Source: Dorea sp. AM10-31 (GTDB lineage Bacteria; Bacillota; Clostridia; Lachnospirales; Lachnospiraceae). Taken from it: a DNA stretch of 64,000 bases. This document shows, one piece after another, positions 52,130-60,026 of this stretch. The stretch is taken from positions 324,581-388,580 of the forward strand of contig NZ_QTUV01000001.1 of NCBI RefSeq assembly GCF_003435815.1, read 5' to 3'. Below the pieces are notes generated by a model. That model did no database searches and had not been told where the DNA came from. It worked only from the letters and a program-made list of their open reading frames with translations. The first letter of the stretch is position 1. Every line of letters starts with the position of its first letter. The position numbers and the translations under genes were made by a program.

Positions 52130-53008
52130 TCACAGTAACTTTTTATCATTATACAAGGGAAAACAAATGCTAATAGACAAAATATTTTTTTCGTAACTTA
52201 CATTTTCAATTTTACCGTCAATCTTTTTCAGCAATTCCTTTACAATATACAAGCCCAGACCAGAACTTCCTTTGGTGCGTGATTTATCAACAGTATAAAA
52301 CTTGTTAAATAATAAGTTTACATCAATATCATCAAGGGATTTTGTTGAATTTTTAATTGTGAACACTCCTTTTTGATTGATAGAAACTTCAATGTAATTA
52401 TCTGAATAACGAAGTGCATTTACAATTAAATTTTCAATAATTCGTTTACAGATAAGGTTATTTCCATATATCCATACAGGAGTATTTTCTGTTTGAATGG
52501 TTGGTTGGATTTCTCCAAATTCATAATACTTTTCAATTAAGCAATCTGTAACAATTCTATTTATGTCAACACGCTCACATTCAACATCAACTTGCTCATT
52601 TTCTATCACAGATAAATCATAAAACTCTTGTACTAAATCCGTGAGATAATCTGTTTTTGCCTTAATGATTTTAATGTATTGTCCTTGTTCCTGTTTATCT
52701 TCACATTCTTGCAGAAGTGTTAAATAGCCTTGTATAGATGTCAAAGGTGTTCTTAAATCGTGGCTTATATTAGATATAGACTGTTTTAACTGTTCTTCTT
52801 CCTGCTTAATTTGAACCTGTAATTTTTTATGTAGATTATCTTTTTGATTGATTGCATAAGCTAATTCTTCAATGTCCCTATTTGATAAAGATACTCGTAT
52901 TTTCCGTTGTTGCTTTATTTGCTTATTTATGTTGCGAATTGTTCTGATAATAGAGAATAAGGAAAATGCTAATATGAAGATAAAGCAAATCAATAAGAAA
53001 TATAACAT
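52130..53008 (-). CDS. sensor histidine kinase of the ICE cargo
   Basis: A 292-residue kinase with one N-terminal membrane segment (residues 1-24) and no sensor domain outside the membrane, then a helical linker, HisKA with His83 in NISHDLRTPLTS, and HATPase boxes ENLIVNALRYS and GSSGLGLYIVKELL. Kinases of this plan, sensing in the membrane or through a partner transporter, commonly control resistance to peptide antibiotics. It is the last gene of a four-gene unit: regulator, ATPase, permease, kinase. Confidence 0.9.
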   Translation of the reverse strand: MLYFLLICFIFILAFSLFSIIRTIRNINKQIKQQRKIRVSLSNRDIEELAYAINQKDNLHKKLQVQIKQEEEQLKQSISNISHDLRTPLTSIQGYLTLLQECEDKQEQGQYIKIIKAKTDYLTDLVQEFYDLSVIENEQVDVECERVDINRIVTDCLIEKYYEFGEIQPTIQTENTPVWIYGNNLICKRIIENLIVNALRYSDNYIEVSINQKGVFTIKNSTKSLDDIDVNLLFNKFYTVDKSRTKGSSGLGLYIVKELLKKIDGKIENVSYEKNILSISICFPLYNDKKLL

Positions 53009-53034
53009 ATTCGCATTTCCCCTTTCTGTTATGA

Positions 53035-53856
53035 TTAGCGTATTTCTTGCTTTCTTAGTATAAATGCTGAAACAAGAAATGTAATAATTACAGTTCCCAC
53101 GAAATAAATCAAAATATTGATTTCTAAATTATTTATCATATTATAAGAACAGGTATTCATCCAGTAATACATAGGATTTATTTTTAAGTATGTTAGAACT
53201 CTCCATGATTGAGTTGACATATTATCCCATGTCATCATATAGATAAGCGGTCCGCTAAATGTAAACAATGACATAGCACCTACAACGATTGCCGTATGTT
53301 TGAATATTACACATAACATAAGTGTAATTCCGATAAACGCTCCCATAATCATACAATTTAGTCCTGCAATTTTCAGCATTGGAAACAGTTGTATTGGAAT
53401 ATTAAATTTCGCACATTCTATTATAAATGCAATCATAATAAATGAAAAGTATAGAAATATACTGGTAATCGAAATCACAATATATTTCGCAACAAAAAAC
53501 TTAATTCGGCTTTGTCCGCTTGCGATTGCAATTTTAATTGTTGAATCCGTATATTCTCTTGAAAAGAAAATAACAGAAAATATAAGAACAATCAGCCAGA
53601 AAAATACAGTATAAGATGTGGCTGTCCTTATTATTTCTTCAATCAATGGGTGTGCTGTATCGCTATAAGCACGAGCAAGAAATCCAACAGTTTCTCCTAT
53701 TTTCCATGTTTCGTCTAAACTTGAACTTGATGCCACAAATTGTTGCTGACCGCCTATGGAGAAAATTCCAAAGACTGCTAAAATCAAAGCAAAGGTTAAG
53801 TACAATGCCTTTGTATGAAATAACTTATAAAATTCTGCTCTTATTTGATTAAACAT
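53035..53856 (-). CDS. ABC-2 type permease of the ICE cargo
   Basis: A 273-residue permease with six hydrophobic segments, starting MFNQIRAEFYKLFHTKALY as in BcrB/LanE-like subunits. It overlaps the ATPase gene by 8 bases and is 26 bases from the kinase. With the ATPase it would expel or flip a peptide antibiotic or lantibiotic; the substrate is inferred from family and context only. Confidence 0.88.
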   Translation of the reverse strand: MFNQIRAEFYKLFHTKALYLTFALILAVFGIFSIGGQQQFVASSSSLDETWKIGETVGFLARAYSDTAHPLIEEIIRTATSYTVFFWLIVLIFSVIFFSREYTDSTIKIAIASGQSRIKFFVAKYIVISITSIFLYFSFIMIAFIIECAKFNIPIQLFPMLKIAGLNCMIMGAFIGITLMLCVIFKHTAIVVGAMSLFTFSGPLIYMMTWDNMSTQSWRVLTYLKINPMYYWMNTCSYNMINNLEINILIYFVGTVIITFLVSAFILRKQEIR

Positions 53857-54766
53857 TTTTTCGTCCCCCTATTAGATTTTCAAAGTATGTTTCCAAATTT
53901 TCTCCTTGCACAGAAATTTCATCAATAATAACTCCATTACTGGATAGTAATTTAGAAATCATTCTTACATTATCTAAGCACTCGTATATCCGAATAGAAT
54001 TATCGGGGTAAACGGAGTAATTGTTAATATTTCCCTTTTGCTCTAATAAAAGAGTGGTTTTTTGGATATTATCAGTCCTTAAACAAATATGGCGTTTACA
54101 TTCTTCGTTCAATTCTTCGGCAGAAATTTGTTTCAAAAGTTCTCCTTTATGAAGAAATCCGTAACAGGTAGCAAGCTGATGTAATTCACTTAATATATGG
54201 CTGGATATTAAAATCGTTACCTCTCGTTCTTTTACTAATTTTTTAAGAAGTTCTCTTAATTCAATAATTCCCGTTGGATCAAGTCCGTTGACGGGTTCGT
54301 CCAAAATCAAAAATTCTGGCTCACCTAATAATGCAACACCTAAAGCAAGCCTTTGTTTCATTCCTAAAGAAAAGTTTGCCACTCTTTTTTTGCCAGCATT
54401 GGATAAACCTATCAACTCTAAAGTATCGGCAATACACTCTTTGTTTGGAATACCACGCTGTATTCTTTGCACCTCTAAATTTTGTGAAGCTGTCATATCC
54501 TTGTATAATGCAGGCATTTCAATCGTGCAACCGATTTTTGTCCTTTCATATTGCAGATTATCTGTATGTCCAAACAGGATTATTTCTCCCTCACTCTTAA
54601 AATTAAGTCCCGTTAATAATCGGATTAGAGTTGTTTTTCCTGCCCCATTTTCGCCTACAAGACCGTAGATTTCTCCTTTTGGAATAGTTAAGTTCACATT
54701 CTTTAAAGCATAGAAATCTTTATATTTTTTGCTTAGATTTTTTGTTTCGCATATAAATTTTGTCAT
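53849..54766 (-). CDS. BcrA-like ABC transporter ATP-binding protein
   Basis: A 305-residue ATPase: Walker A GENGAGKT (residues 38-45), signature FSLGMKQRLALG, Walker B FLILDEPVNGLDP, H-loop ISSHILSEL. The C-terminal part ending ENLETYFENLIGG is typical of the BcrA/LanF type, whose members give self-protection against bacitracin or lantibiotics. The ATG at 54766 has AAGGAG before it. It lies 55 bases downstream of the response regulator. Confidence 0.9.
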   Translation of the reverse strand: MTKFICETKNLSKKYKDFYALKNVNLTIPKGEIYGLVGENGAGKTTLIRLLTGLNFKSEGEIILFGHTDNLQYERTKIGCTIEMPALYKDMTASQNLEVQRIQRGIPNKECIADTLELIGLSNAGKKRVANFSLGMKQRLALGVALLGEPEFLILDEPVNGLDPTGIIELRELLKKLVKEREVTILISSHILSELHQLATCYGFLHKGELLKQISAEELNEECKRHICLRTDNIQKTTLLLEQKGNINNYSVYPDNSIRIYECLDNVRMISKLLSSNGVIIDEISVQGENLETYFENLIGGRKNV

Positions 54767-54821
54767 TCTAAACACTCCTTTCTATGCCACTATATCTGAT
54801 AAGTCTAAAGAAAATCTAAAG

Positions 54822-55487
54822 TCATTTAATTTTATAACCGATTCCCCAAATGGTTTGTATATAATCTTCATTTGTAATTGCCTTGATTTTTTTACGAATA
54901 TGACTAATATGGGTATTTATCGTATCATCATCATAAGCATAAGTTTCATTCCAAATGGATTCATATAAATTTTGCTTTGAAAAAATTTTTTGCGGATATT
55001 GCAATAATAGTCTTAAAATCTTTAACTCGGTTGATGTAAAAGATACTAATACCTCTTTGATATAAACTAGAGAGTTATTGATTTCGATATCTCTATATGT
55101 CAAAGTATCATTTTGGCAGGACGTATTTGAAGTCCTTTTCAAATTTGCCTTAATACGAGCAAGAAGCTCATGCAGGTCAAAAGGCTTAGTCATATAATCA
55201 TCAGCACCTAATTTTAATAAATCTATTTTTGTCTGTACCATTGTTTTTGCGGAAACAACAATGACAGGAGCATTTGTAAATTTACGCAATCGCTGCAATA
55301 CATCATTTCCATTTAACTTCGGTAACATAATATCAAGTATTATTAAATCTGGAACAAGCGATTTACATAATTCTATTCCCTCTGCACCATTCAAGGCATA
55401 ATGAACGATATATTTATTATTTTCTAAGAATTTTGCAATCATATTGCAAATGTCTATATCATCTTCAATAATAGCAATTTTATTCAT
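54822..55487 (-). CDS. OmpR-family response regulator of the ICE cargo
   Basis: A 221-residue regulator: receiver domain with Asp52 as phospho-acceptor and KTMVQTKIDLLKLGADDYM, then a winged helix ending DDDTINTHISHIRKKIKAI and WGIGYKIK. It is the first gene of the cargo unit and would switch on the ABC genes when the kinase is activated. The region to 55775 has no gene on this strand. Confidence 0.92.
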   Translation of the reverse strand: MNKIAIIEDDIDICNMIAKFLENNKYIVHYALNGAEGIELCKSLVPDLIILDIMLPKLNGNDVLQRLRKFTNAPVIVVSAKTMVQTKIDLLKLGADDYMTKPFDLHELLARIKANLKRTSNTSCQNDTLTYRDIEINNSLVYIKEVLVSFTSTELKILRLLLQYPQKIFSKQNLYESIWNETYAYDDDTINTHISHIRKKIKAITNEDYIQTIWGIGYKIK

Positions 55488-55723
55488 GTGATTTCATCTC
55501 CTTTAATTAGATATTGTACCATAAGGTTTTTATGCTATCCACATGAAACAAAGAAGTCTATGGTACATTTAGAAATTATTTAGAAATATACTTTATGATT
55601 TTGGAAAATAATTTTGATGTGTAAATTAGGGAGTATGTTTCATGGAATGTTTTAAAGAAATTTATCGGCTATAAATGGAAAAAGCAATCAATAAAATCGT
55701 TAATTAGATATATAAATTCATTT

Positions 55724-55759
55724 GCTCGTGCAAACAGTCTGTTTTGTGCGGGCTTTTTT
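55724..55759 (+). terminator. leader hairpin before the sigma-factor gene
   Basis: GCTCGTGCAAACAG pairs with TGTTTTGTGCGGGC, followed by TTTTTTC, a terminator-like structure 123 bases before the sigma-factor ATG. It could cut transcription entering from the cargo side or regulate the sigma gene. Confidence 0.5.
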
Positions 55760-55882
55760 CATTCTGGAAAAATTTTGGCTTTTTTGAGTTCTCAACTTAA
55801 CAAATCACACCTGCCGTTCCCTATATGGTGTGGAAAGAGGGATAACCACTTTTCACGTCGTAACGGAAAGGGGGTGAGATTG

Positions 55883-56302
55883 ATGAAACCGTCTGACTTC
55901 CAGAAAACAGTTCAATGCCGTTTTGAAAGTTGTTTGAAGAAAGTTGTCCGACATGTTGTTAAGGACTATCAGAAGAAATTAAAACGACGACAAAAGGAAG
56001 AAACACTCTTTTGTGAACTTCCAGAAATCGTTGTAGAAAATCTGGCTGTCTGGGACGACTATGATACGGACTATACGATTTTCAACGTATGCGGTAATGA
56101 TATTCGTGTCTATGATGATGAATTGGCAGAAGCCTTGAAACAGTTGTCCGAGCGTAACCGTGAAACTTTGCTGATGTATTACTTCTTGGAAATGAACAAC
56201 GAAGAAATTGCAAAAAAGCAGAATATTTCCAGAAGCGGTGTATTCCAAAATCGACATAATTCATTGGCACTTATGAAAAAATTACTAAAGGAGAAACAGT
56301 AA
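55883..56302 (+). CDS. sigma-70-like factor, Tn916 Orf7-like
   Basis: A 139-residue protein with a sigma region 4 helix-turn-helix (LKQLSERNRETLLMYYFLEM and IAKKQNISRSGVFQNRH) at its C-terminal half. Tn916 Orf7 is the counterpart and acts in expression of the excision and transfer genes. A strong AAAGGGGGTG precedes the ATG. It begins the regulatory operon before xis-int. Confidence 0.88.
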   Translation: MKPSDFQKTVQCRFESCLKKVVRHVVKDYQKKLKRRQKEETLFCELPEIVVENLAVWDDYDTDYTIFNVCGNDIRVYDDELAEALKQLSERNRETLLMYYFLEMNNEEIAKKQNISRSGVFQNRHNSLALMKKLLKEKQ

Positions 56303-56303
56303 A

Positions 56304-56552
56304 ATGAAGCAAACATTTAAGAAGCCGTCCTACTATTTGCTTTCACAAGCAATGGGCGGGGACGAAAAAGCGATTGAAAAGATACTGGCATTTTATGACC
56401 CGTACATATCAAAGTGCTGTCTGCGTCCACTCTATGATGAATACGGCAATGTTTATATTGTTGTAGATATGGAGTTAAAGGGACTTATCAGAGAAGCACT
56501 TATTAAAATGATTTTAGGGTTTGATATTGCCTTAGAAATCGAAGAAGAATAA
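56304..56552 (+). CDS. helix-turn-helix protein (Tn916 Orf8-like)
   Basis: An 82-residue protein beginning MKQTFKKPSYYLLSQAM with the SQAMGGDEKAIEKILAFYDPYI segment shared with Tn916 Orf8 and with region 2-like parts of small sigma factors. It starts one base after the sigma gene stop codon. The two together may work as a split ECF-like sigma factor. Confidence 0.8.
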   Translation: MKQTFKKPSYYLLSQAMGGDEKAIEKILAFYDPYISKCCLRPLYDEYGNVYIVVDMELKGLIREALIKMILGFDIALEIEEE

Positions 56553-56933
56553 CAAGCAGTAACCGCAGAGCATGATTTGTTCAATCCCCCTCTTTCCTGC
56601 TCTGCACCTGCTTTTACATGAAAGCAACACGCTTTCGCCACAGCTCTTTGACAACTGAATAAAGCAGACAGATACGTTTGTGAGATAGCGAGCCACGGGG
56701 ACTGTACGCCACGACCTTTTCAAAAGAAAGCGAGCGACCCACGCAGTGATCCGAGAGCGACTGTTGGAAAAGTCGTTTTGCCACGACCTATCCTCACAGA
56801 ATAATGATACGTCCGCATGGTGCGGTTCTGCCCACAAGAATGGGAATAGTTGAGATACTAACGGAGCTTTCCAAAGCCGTCTGCCTGCTTCTGTAACTTA
56901 TAAATAGACACACAATAAAGGGGGTGTTACATT
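56553..56933 (+). ncRNA. candidate structured RNA upstream of xis
   Basis: A 381-base region with no protein frame and unusually many complementary segments. TGTGAG-TAG near 56681 pairs with CTA-CTCACA near 56800, and ACGACCTTTTC with GAAAAGTCGT encloses an inner GC-rich part with repeated GCCACGACC. It also starts with GCTCTTTGACAACTGAATAA, similar to rRNA leader boxes. I infer a folded leader or small RNA in the xis-int region; coding potential is not seen. Confidence 0.4.
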
Positions 56934-56999
56934 ATGTTAAAGACTGATGTGTTAAATGATGTGATGTTCCAGCGAGGTAAGGTGTTGGAATATGAATAA
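56934..56999 (+). CDS. 21-residue leader peptide overlapping xis
   Basis: ATG with AAAGGGGG 12 bases upstream opens MLKTDVLNDVMFQRGKVLEY plus Glu and a stop. Its stop codon overlaps the xis start region by 8 bases, so translating ribosomes could reinitiate at xis, which itself has only GGTGTTGGAA before it. Predicted role is translational coupling. Confidence 0.5.
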   Translation: MLKTDVLNDVMFQRGKVLEYE

Positions 57000-57186
57000 A
57001 ACGAAAATAAGAGCAACGGAACAACCGATTGCTGTTGATATAGAGGGACTGTCTGCTATGTTATCTTGTGGTCGTGCTACTGCAAGAAAGATTGGCGAGC
57101 AGGCAGGAGCAAAAATTGTGATAGGTCGCAGGGTTCTTTATTCCATAGAAAAAGTCAAGAAATACTTGCTATATTTGGAAGAATAG
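56992..57186 (+). CDS. xis: excisionase-like small DNA-binding protein
   Basis: A 64-residue protein with a winged-helix/MerR-like fold: IEGLSAMLSCGRATARKIGEQ followed by IGRRVLYSIEKVKKYL. Size, fold and place directly before int match an excisionase, which bends DNA so Int can cut the element out. The sequence is of the DUF6462/helix-turn-helix type more than of Tn916 Xis itself. Confidence 0.82.
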   Translation: MNKTKIRATEQPIAVDIEGLSAMLSCGRATARKIGEQAGAKIVIGRRVLYSIEKVKKYLLYLEE

Positions 57187-57290
57187 AACGATTTTCTATT
57201 TATGTTCTCTGGCGTGTGTAGTATAATAAGAAAGGACAAAGCACGCTGTGAGAACAAGAAAAGAGGCTTTTTCAGAAAGGAATGGTTCTC

Positions 57291-58511
57291 ATGGCAATTA
57301 GTAGAAAAGACCCAAAAGGAAGAAAATTAAGAGAGGGCGAAAACTGGCGTAATGATGGAAGATACAGTTATCGTTATACAGATGTAAGAACAGGCAAGAG
57401 ATTGACAGTCTATGCACAAGATTTACCAGAGCTTCGAGAAAAAGAGAAGCAGATTGCAAAAGATATGGAAGATAATATATTGACAGACGGAGCAATCAAA
57501 AAAATGACGCTTAACACGTTGTTTGAGCGTTATATGGCAACTCGTGAGCTGGCTGATACTACAAGAGTTAGTTATGTTCGTGCTTGGGAAAACAGAGTAA
57601 AAGACGAGATTGGAAATATTAAAGTTGTTCAACTTTTACCCTCACATATTAAAGCGTATTATGCGAAACTTTCCAAAGCTGGATATGCTTATTCTACAAT
57701 CAAGTATATTCACAACCTGCTTTATCCTGCATTAGAAATGGCTGTTGATGATGATATTATCCGAAAGAACCCTGCAAAAAGTTCCATTAGCGATTATGGA
57801 AAACCAGCAGAGGAAAAAGAAGCCTTAACTGTTTCTCAACAAGAAAAGTTTATGGAGTTTGTAAAACAGAGCAATGTCTATAACACATATTATCCCATGT
57901 TTACCATAATGATTGGTACGGGGTTAAGGTGTGGGGAGCTTATTGGTCTTACATGGAAAGATATAAACATCAAGGCAAAAACGGTTAATGTAGACCACCA
58001 GCTCATTTATAAGAATTTAGGCGACGGTTGCAAGTTCCATATCTCAACACCAAAAACGGAGTCGGGTATTCGTATTATACCTATGACACAAGAAGTTGCA
58101 AAAGCCTTTGAGGAACAAAGGAAAATCAATTTTATGCTTGCAAAGGATAAGAGCATTGAGGTGGACGGGTATTCAGGGTTTGTCTTTACAGCGAAATCGG
58201 GCAGACCGCTTATGCCGAATGGCGTAAATAGTGTTTTATATAACATTGTAGACGCATATAACAAAACCGAAGTAGAGAGAGCAAAAAAAGAGCATAGGAA
58301 AGCAGAACTGTTACCGAAGTTTTCAGCTCATGTAATGCGTCACACAGCTTGTACCAGAATGGCAGAGTGCCGTATGGACGTAAAAGTTCTTCAATATATT
58401 ATGGGACACGCCCATATAGATGTAACAATGGAAGTGTATAACCATATTGGAGAGCTGACAAGGATTGAAAATGAGATTGCAAGGCTGGATAATATGGTGT
58501 TAAATGCTTGA
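57291..58511 (+). CDS. int: tyrosine site-specific integrase, Tn916 Int-like
   Basis: A 406-residue recombinase, same length class as Tn916 Int (405). The N-terminal arm-binding domain (about residues 1-60), the core-binding helical domain (60-165) and the catalytic domain (165-406) follow in order. Catalytic residues seen: Arg213 (TGLRCGE), His347 and Arg350 (HVMRH), His373 (MGHAH) and nucleophile Tyr383 (EVYNH). It joins the CIRCE-like attachment sites. AAGGA lies 9 bases before the ATG. Its stop codon TGA lies inside an inverted copy of the arm-site motif. Confidence 0.95.
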   Translation: MAISRKDPKGRKLREGENWRNDGRYSYRYTDVRTGKRLTVYAQDLPELREKEKQIAKDMEDNILTDGAIKKMTLNTLFERYMATRELADTTRVSYVRAWENRVKDEIGNIKVVQLLPSHIKAYYAKLSKAGYAYSTIKYIHNLLYPALEMAVDDDIIRKNPAKSSISDYGKPAEEKEALTVSQQEKFMEFVKQSNVYNTYYPMFTIMIGTGLRCGELIGLTWKDINIKAKTVNVDHQLIYKNLGDGCKFHISTPKTESGIRIIPMTQEVAKAFEEQRKINFMLAKDKSIEVDGYSGFVFTAKSGRPLMPNGVNSVLYNIVDAYNKTEVERAKKEHRKAELLPKFSAHVMRHTACTRMAECRMDVKVLQYIMGHAHIDVTMEVYNHIGELTRIENEIARLDNMVLNA

Positions 58512-58550
58512 CACCCTAAAAAGAAAAATTGGTGTCAAATTGGTGTCAAA
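58509..58550 (+). repeat. right-end integrase arm sites
   Basis: Two direct copies of TTGGTGTCAAA at 58529-58539 and 58540-58550, plus TGACACC, the inverted core, at 58509-58515 overlapping the int stop codon. The doublet mirrors that at 34081-34103. Confidence 0.7.
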
Positions 58551-58632
58551 ACAGAAAAAATCACAATTTCAAAAGAAATAAGATACTGCAAACCATTGAT
58601 TTTAAAGGGTTTGCAAAAAAATAACAAAAATA
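58512..58632. other. right end of the element
   Basis: AT-rich non-coding DNA between int and the attachment repeat, holding the arm sites and a stretch of about 70 bases with no visible features. Confidence 0.6.
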
Positions 58633-58650
58633 TTAGCACTCACGCTCTTG
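58633..58650 (+). other. right attachment site (attR)
   Basis: TTAGCACTCAC-G-CTCTTG, matching 33946-33962 except for the extra G. The joint between element and chromosome must lie within this stretch. Confidence 0.75.
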
Positions 58651-58660
58651 ACAGTGCTAA
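58633..58660 (+). promoter_or_regulatory. CIRCE operator at attR
   Basis: TTAGCACTC, 10 bases, CAGTGCTAA. This is a CIRCE inverted repeat, the binding site of the heat-shock repressor HrcA. The standard spacing is 9 bases; here it is 10, and the right arm has C in place of G at its first base. The left arm and spacer are in the attachment repeat, the right arm is chromosomal. Confidence 0.85.
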
Positions 58661-58676
58661 TAATAGATGTTATAGT
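58648..58676 (+). promoter_or_regulatory. hsp20 promoter
   Basis: Consensus -35 TTGACA (58648-58653), a 17-base spacer and TATAGT (58671-58676). The -35 lies inside the CIRCE spacer and right arm, so HrcA binding would block RNA polymerase. Transcription would begin near 58684, giving a leader of about 128 bases. Confidence 0.85.
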
Positions 58677-58811
58677 ACAGTTAGAACAAAGGAAGAGAGA
58701 TAAAAAGAAAGGATCTTGATTCCAGATGTTCCTATGAGACAACAACACATCGGATTCTCCGACAGTGCTTAATTATATTTTATGAATGTCTTTTGAAAGG
58801 AGATATGACTT

Positions 58812-59237
58812 ATGATGTTACCTAGTATTTTTGGAGAGAACTTATTGGACGATTTCTTTGATGATGATTGGAATGCATGGGGTTATAGTGACACAAGCCT
58901 TATGAACACAGATGTTAAGGAAAACGAAAAGGATTACGAACTGACGATGAGTATGCCGGGCGTACAGAAAGATAATGTAAAGGCTGAACTGAATGATGGT
59001 TATCTGACAATCAGCGCAAGCACAGATACGAACAACGATGAGAAAGATAAAGATGGACATTATATCCGTCGTGAACGTTACAGCGGTTCTTGCCAGAGAA
59101 GTTTCTATGTTGGCAAAGATGTCACAGAAGATGATATTAAGGCAAGTTTCGAAGATGGCACTTTGAAGATGACCATTCCGAAAAAAGAAGCTAAACCTGC
59201 TGTGGAAAGCAAAAAACAGATTGCCATCGAAGGATAA
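58812..59237 (+). CDS. Hsp20/alpha-crystallin small heat shock protein
   Basis: A 141-residue small heat-shock protein: short N-terminal arm (MLPSIFGENLLDDFFDD), alpha-crystallin domain (about residues 35-130; MSMPGVQKDNVKAELNDGYL and a GSCQRSFYVGKDV strand), and an IxI-like end (KKQIAIEG). It forms ATP-independent oligomers that hold unfolding proteins. AGGAG precedes the ATG. It is expressed from the CIRCE promoter. Confidence 0.95.
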   Translation: MMLPSIFGENLLDDFFDDDWNAWGYSDTSLMNTDVKENEKDYELTMSMPGVQKDNVKAELNDGYLTISASTDTNNDEKDKDGHYIRRERYSGSCQRSFYVGKDVTEDDIKASFEDGTLKMTIPKKEAKPAVESKKQIAIEG

Positions 59238-59334
59238 TCTTATAATTAAACTTATAGTCGACAAGTTGCTCATAGCCGGAGTGAAAAGCTCCGGTAGCAC
59301 ATAATATAGATAGAGATTCAAGGAGGAATGACTT

Positions 59335-59796
59335 ATGATGATGCCTAGTATTTTTAATGATAATTTATTTGATGATTTTTTCAGATTCCCATTTTATAAT
59401 GACAAAGATGAACATCGTATGGAGAAGAAACTTTACGGACACAGAGCTCACAACTTAATGAAGACCGATATCCGCGAGAGAAAAGGCAGTTATGTTCTCG
59501 ATATTGACCTTCCTGGATTTAAGAAAGATGAGCTTACCATTGAGTTAAACGATGGTTATTTGACGATTAGTGCCGCAAAAGGACTGGAGCAGGATAAGAA
59601 AGAAAAAGAAACCGGACATTATATCCGTCGTGAACGTTATGCCGGTTCCTGCCAGAGAAGTTTCTATGTTGGCAAGGATGTAACTGAAGAAGATATTAAA
59701 GCAAGCTTCAAACATGGCATTTTGAAACTGACCATTCCGAAAAAAGAAGCCAAACCTGCCGTAGAAAATAAGAAACAGATTGCTATTGAAGGATAA
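59335..59796 (+). CDS. second Hsp20/alpha-crystallin protein
   Basis: A 153-residue paralogue of the previous protein with the same MMPSIFNDNLFDDFF start and a nearly identical C-terminal half (HYIRRERYAGSCQRSFYVGK and PKKEAKPAV). The middle differs, with a basic loop (KKLYGHRAHNL). AAGGAGG precedes the ATG. It lies 97 bases downstream and probably shares the promoter; two different chaperones in one heteromer are possible. Confidence 0.95.
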   Translation: MMMPSIFNDNLFDDFFRFPFYNDKDEHRMEKKLYGHRAHNLMKTDIRERKGSYVLDIDLPGFKKDELTIELNDGYLTISAAKGLEQDKKEKETGHYIRRERYAGSCQRSFYVGKDVTEEDIKASFKHGILKLTIPKKEAKPAVENKKQIAIEG

Positions 59797-59849
59797 TGTC
59801 AAATTCTTGCTTTTTCTTCTATTTAAGCTAATAAATAATTTATTTAACA

Positions 59850-59893
59850 AATAGCCTAAAGCCCACAATTTTACTGGGATTTAGGCTATTTTT
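59850..59893 (+). terminator. intrinsic terminator of the hsp20 operon
   Basis: AATAGCCTAAAGCCCA pairs with TGGGATTTAGGCTATT around a 9-base loop, with one A:G mismatch, followed by a T-tract. It lies 53 bases past the stop codon of the second hsp20 gene. Confidence 0.85.
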
Positions 59894-60026
59894 CATCTTA
59901 TAGATATTATCTATTATTTAGTCATTTTATAGATATTATCAATTTGCTTATATTTATATATGAAACTATACTTAAATAGATACAAAGTGTCCGTTTTTAA
60001 CGGTAAGACAAGGAGGAGTTGTTATT

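Larger units (their letters stand above)
33946..58650. mobile_element. Tn916-family integrative conjugative element, about 24.7 kb
   Basis: Bounded by direct repeats of TTAGCACTCAC plus CTCTTG (33946-33962 and 58633-58650, one base different). The gene order follows Tn916: DUF961 pair, TcpA-type coupling protein, oriT-like region, MobT relaxase, ArdA, TcpE, VirB4-like ATPase, TcpH-like membrane protein, NlpC/P60 hydrolase, TcpC, regulators, xis and int. Transfer, excision and integration genes all look intact. tet(M) is absent; its place is taken by a two-component system with an ABC transporter. A VaFE adhesin is at the left end. The boundaries and att role of the repeats are inferred. Confidence 0.92.

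Noticed and set aside
57282-57290. Upstream ATG as the int start
   Set aside because: It directly abuts the AAGGA ribosome site with no spacing; the ATG at 57291 has the proper distance.
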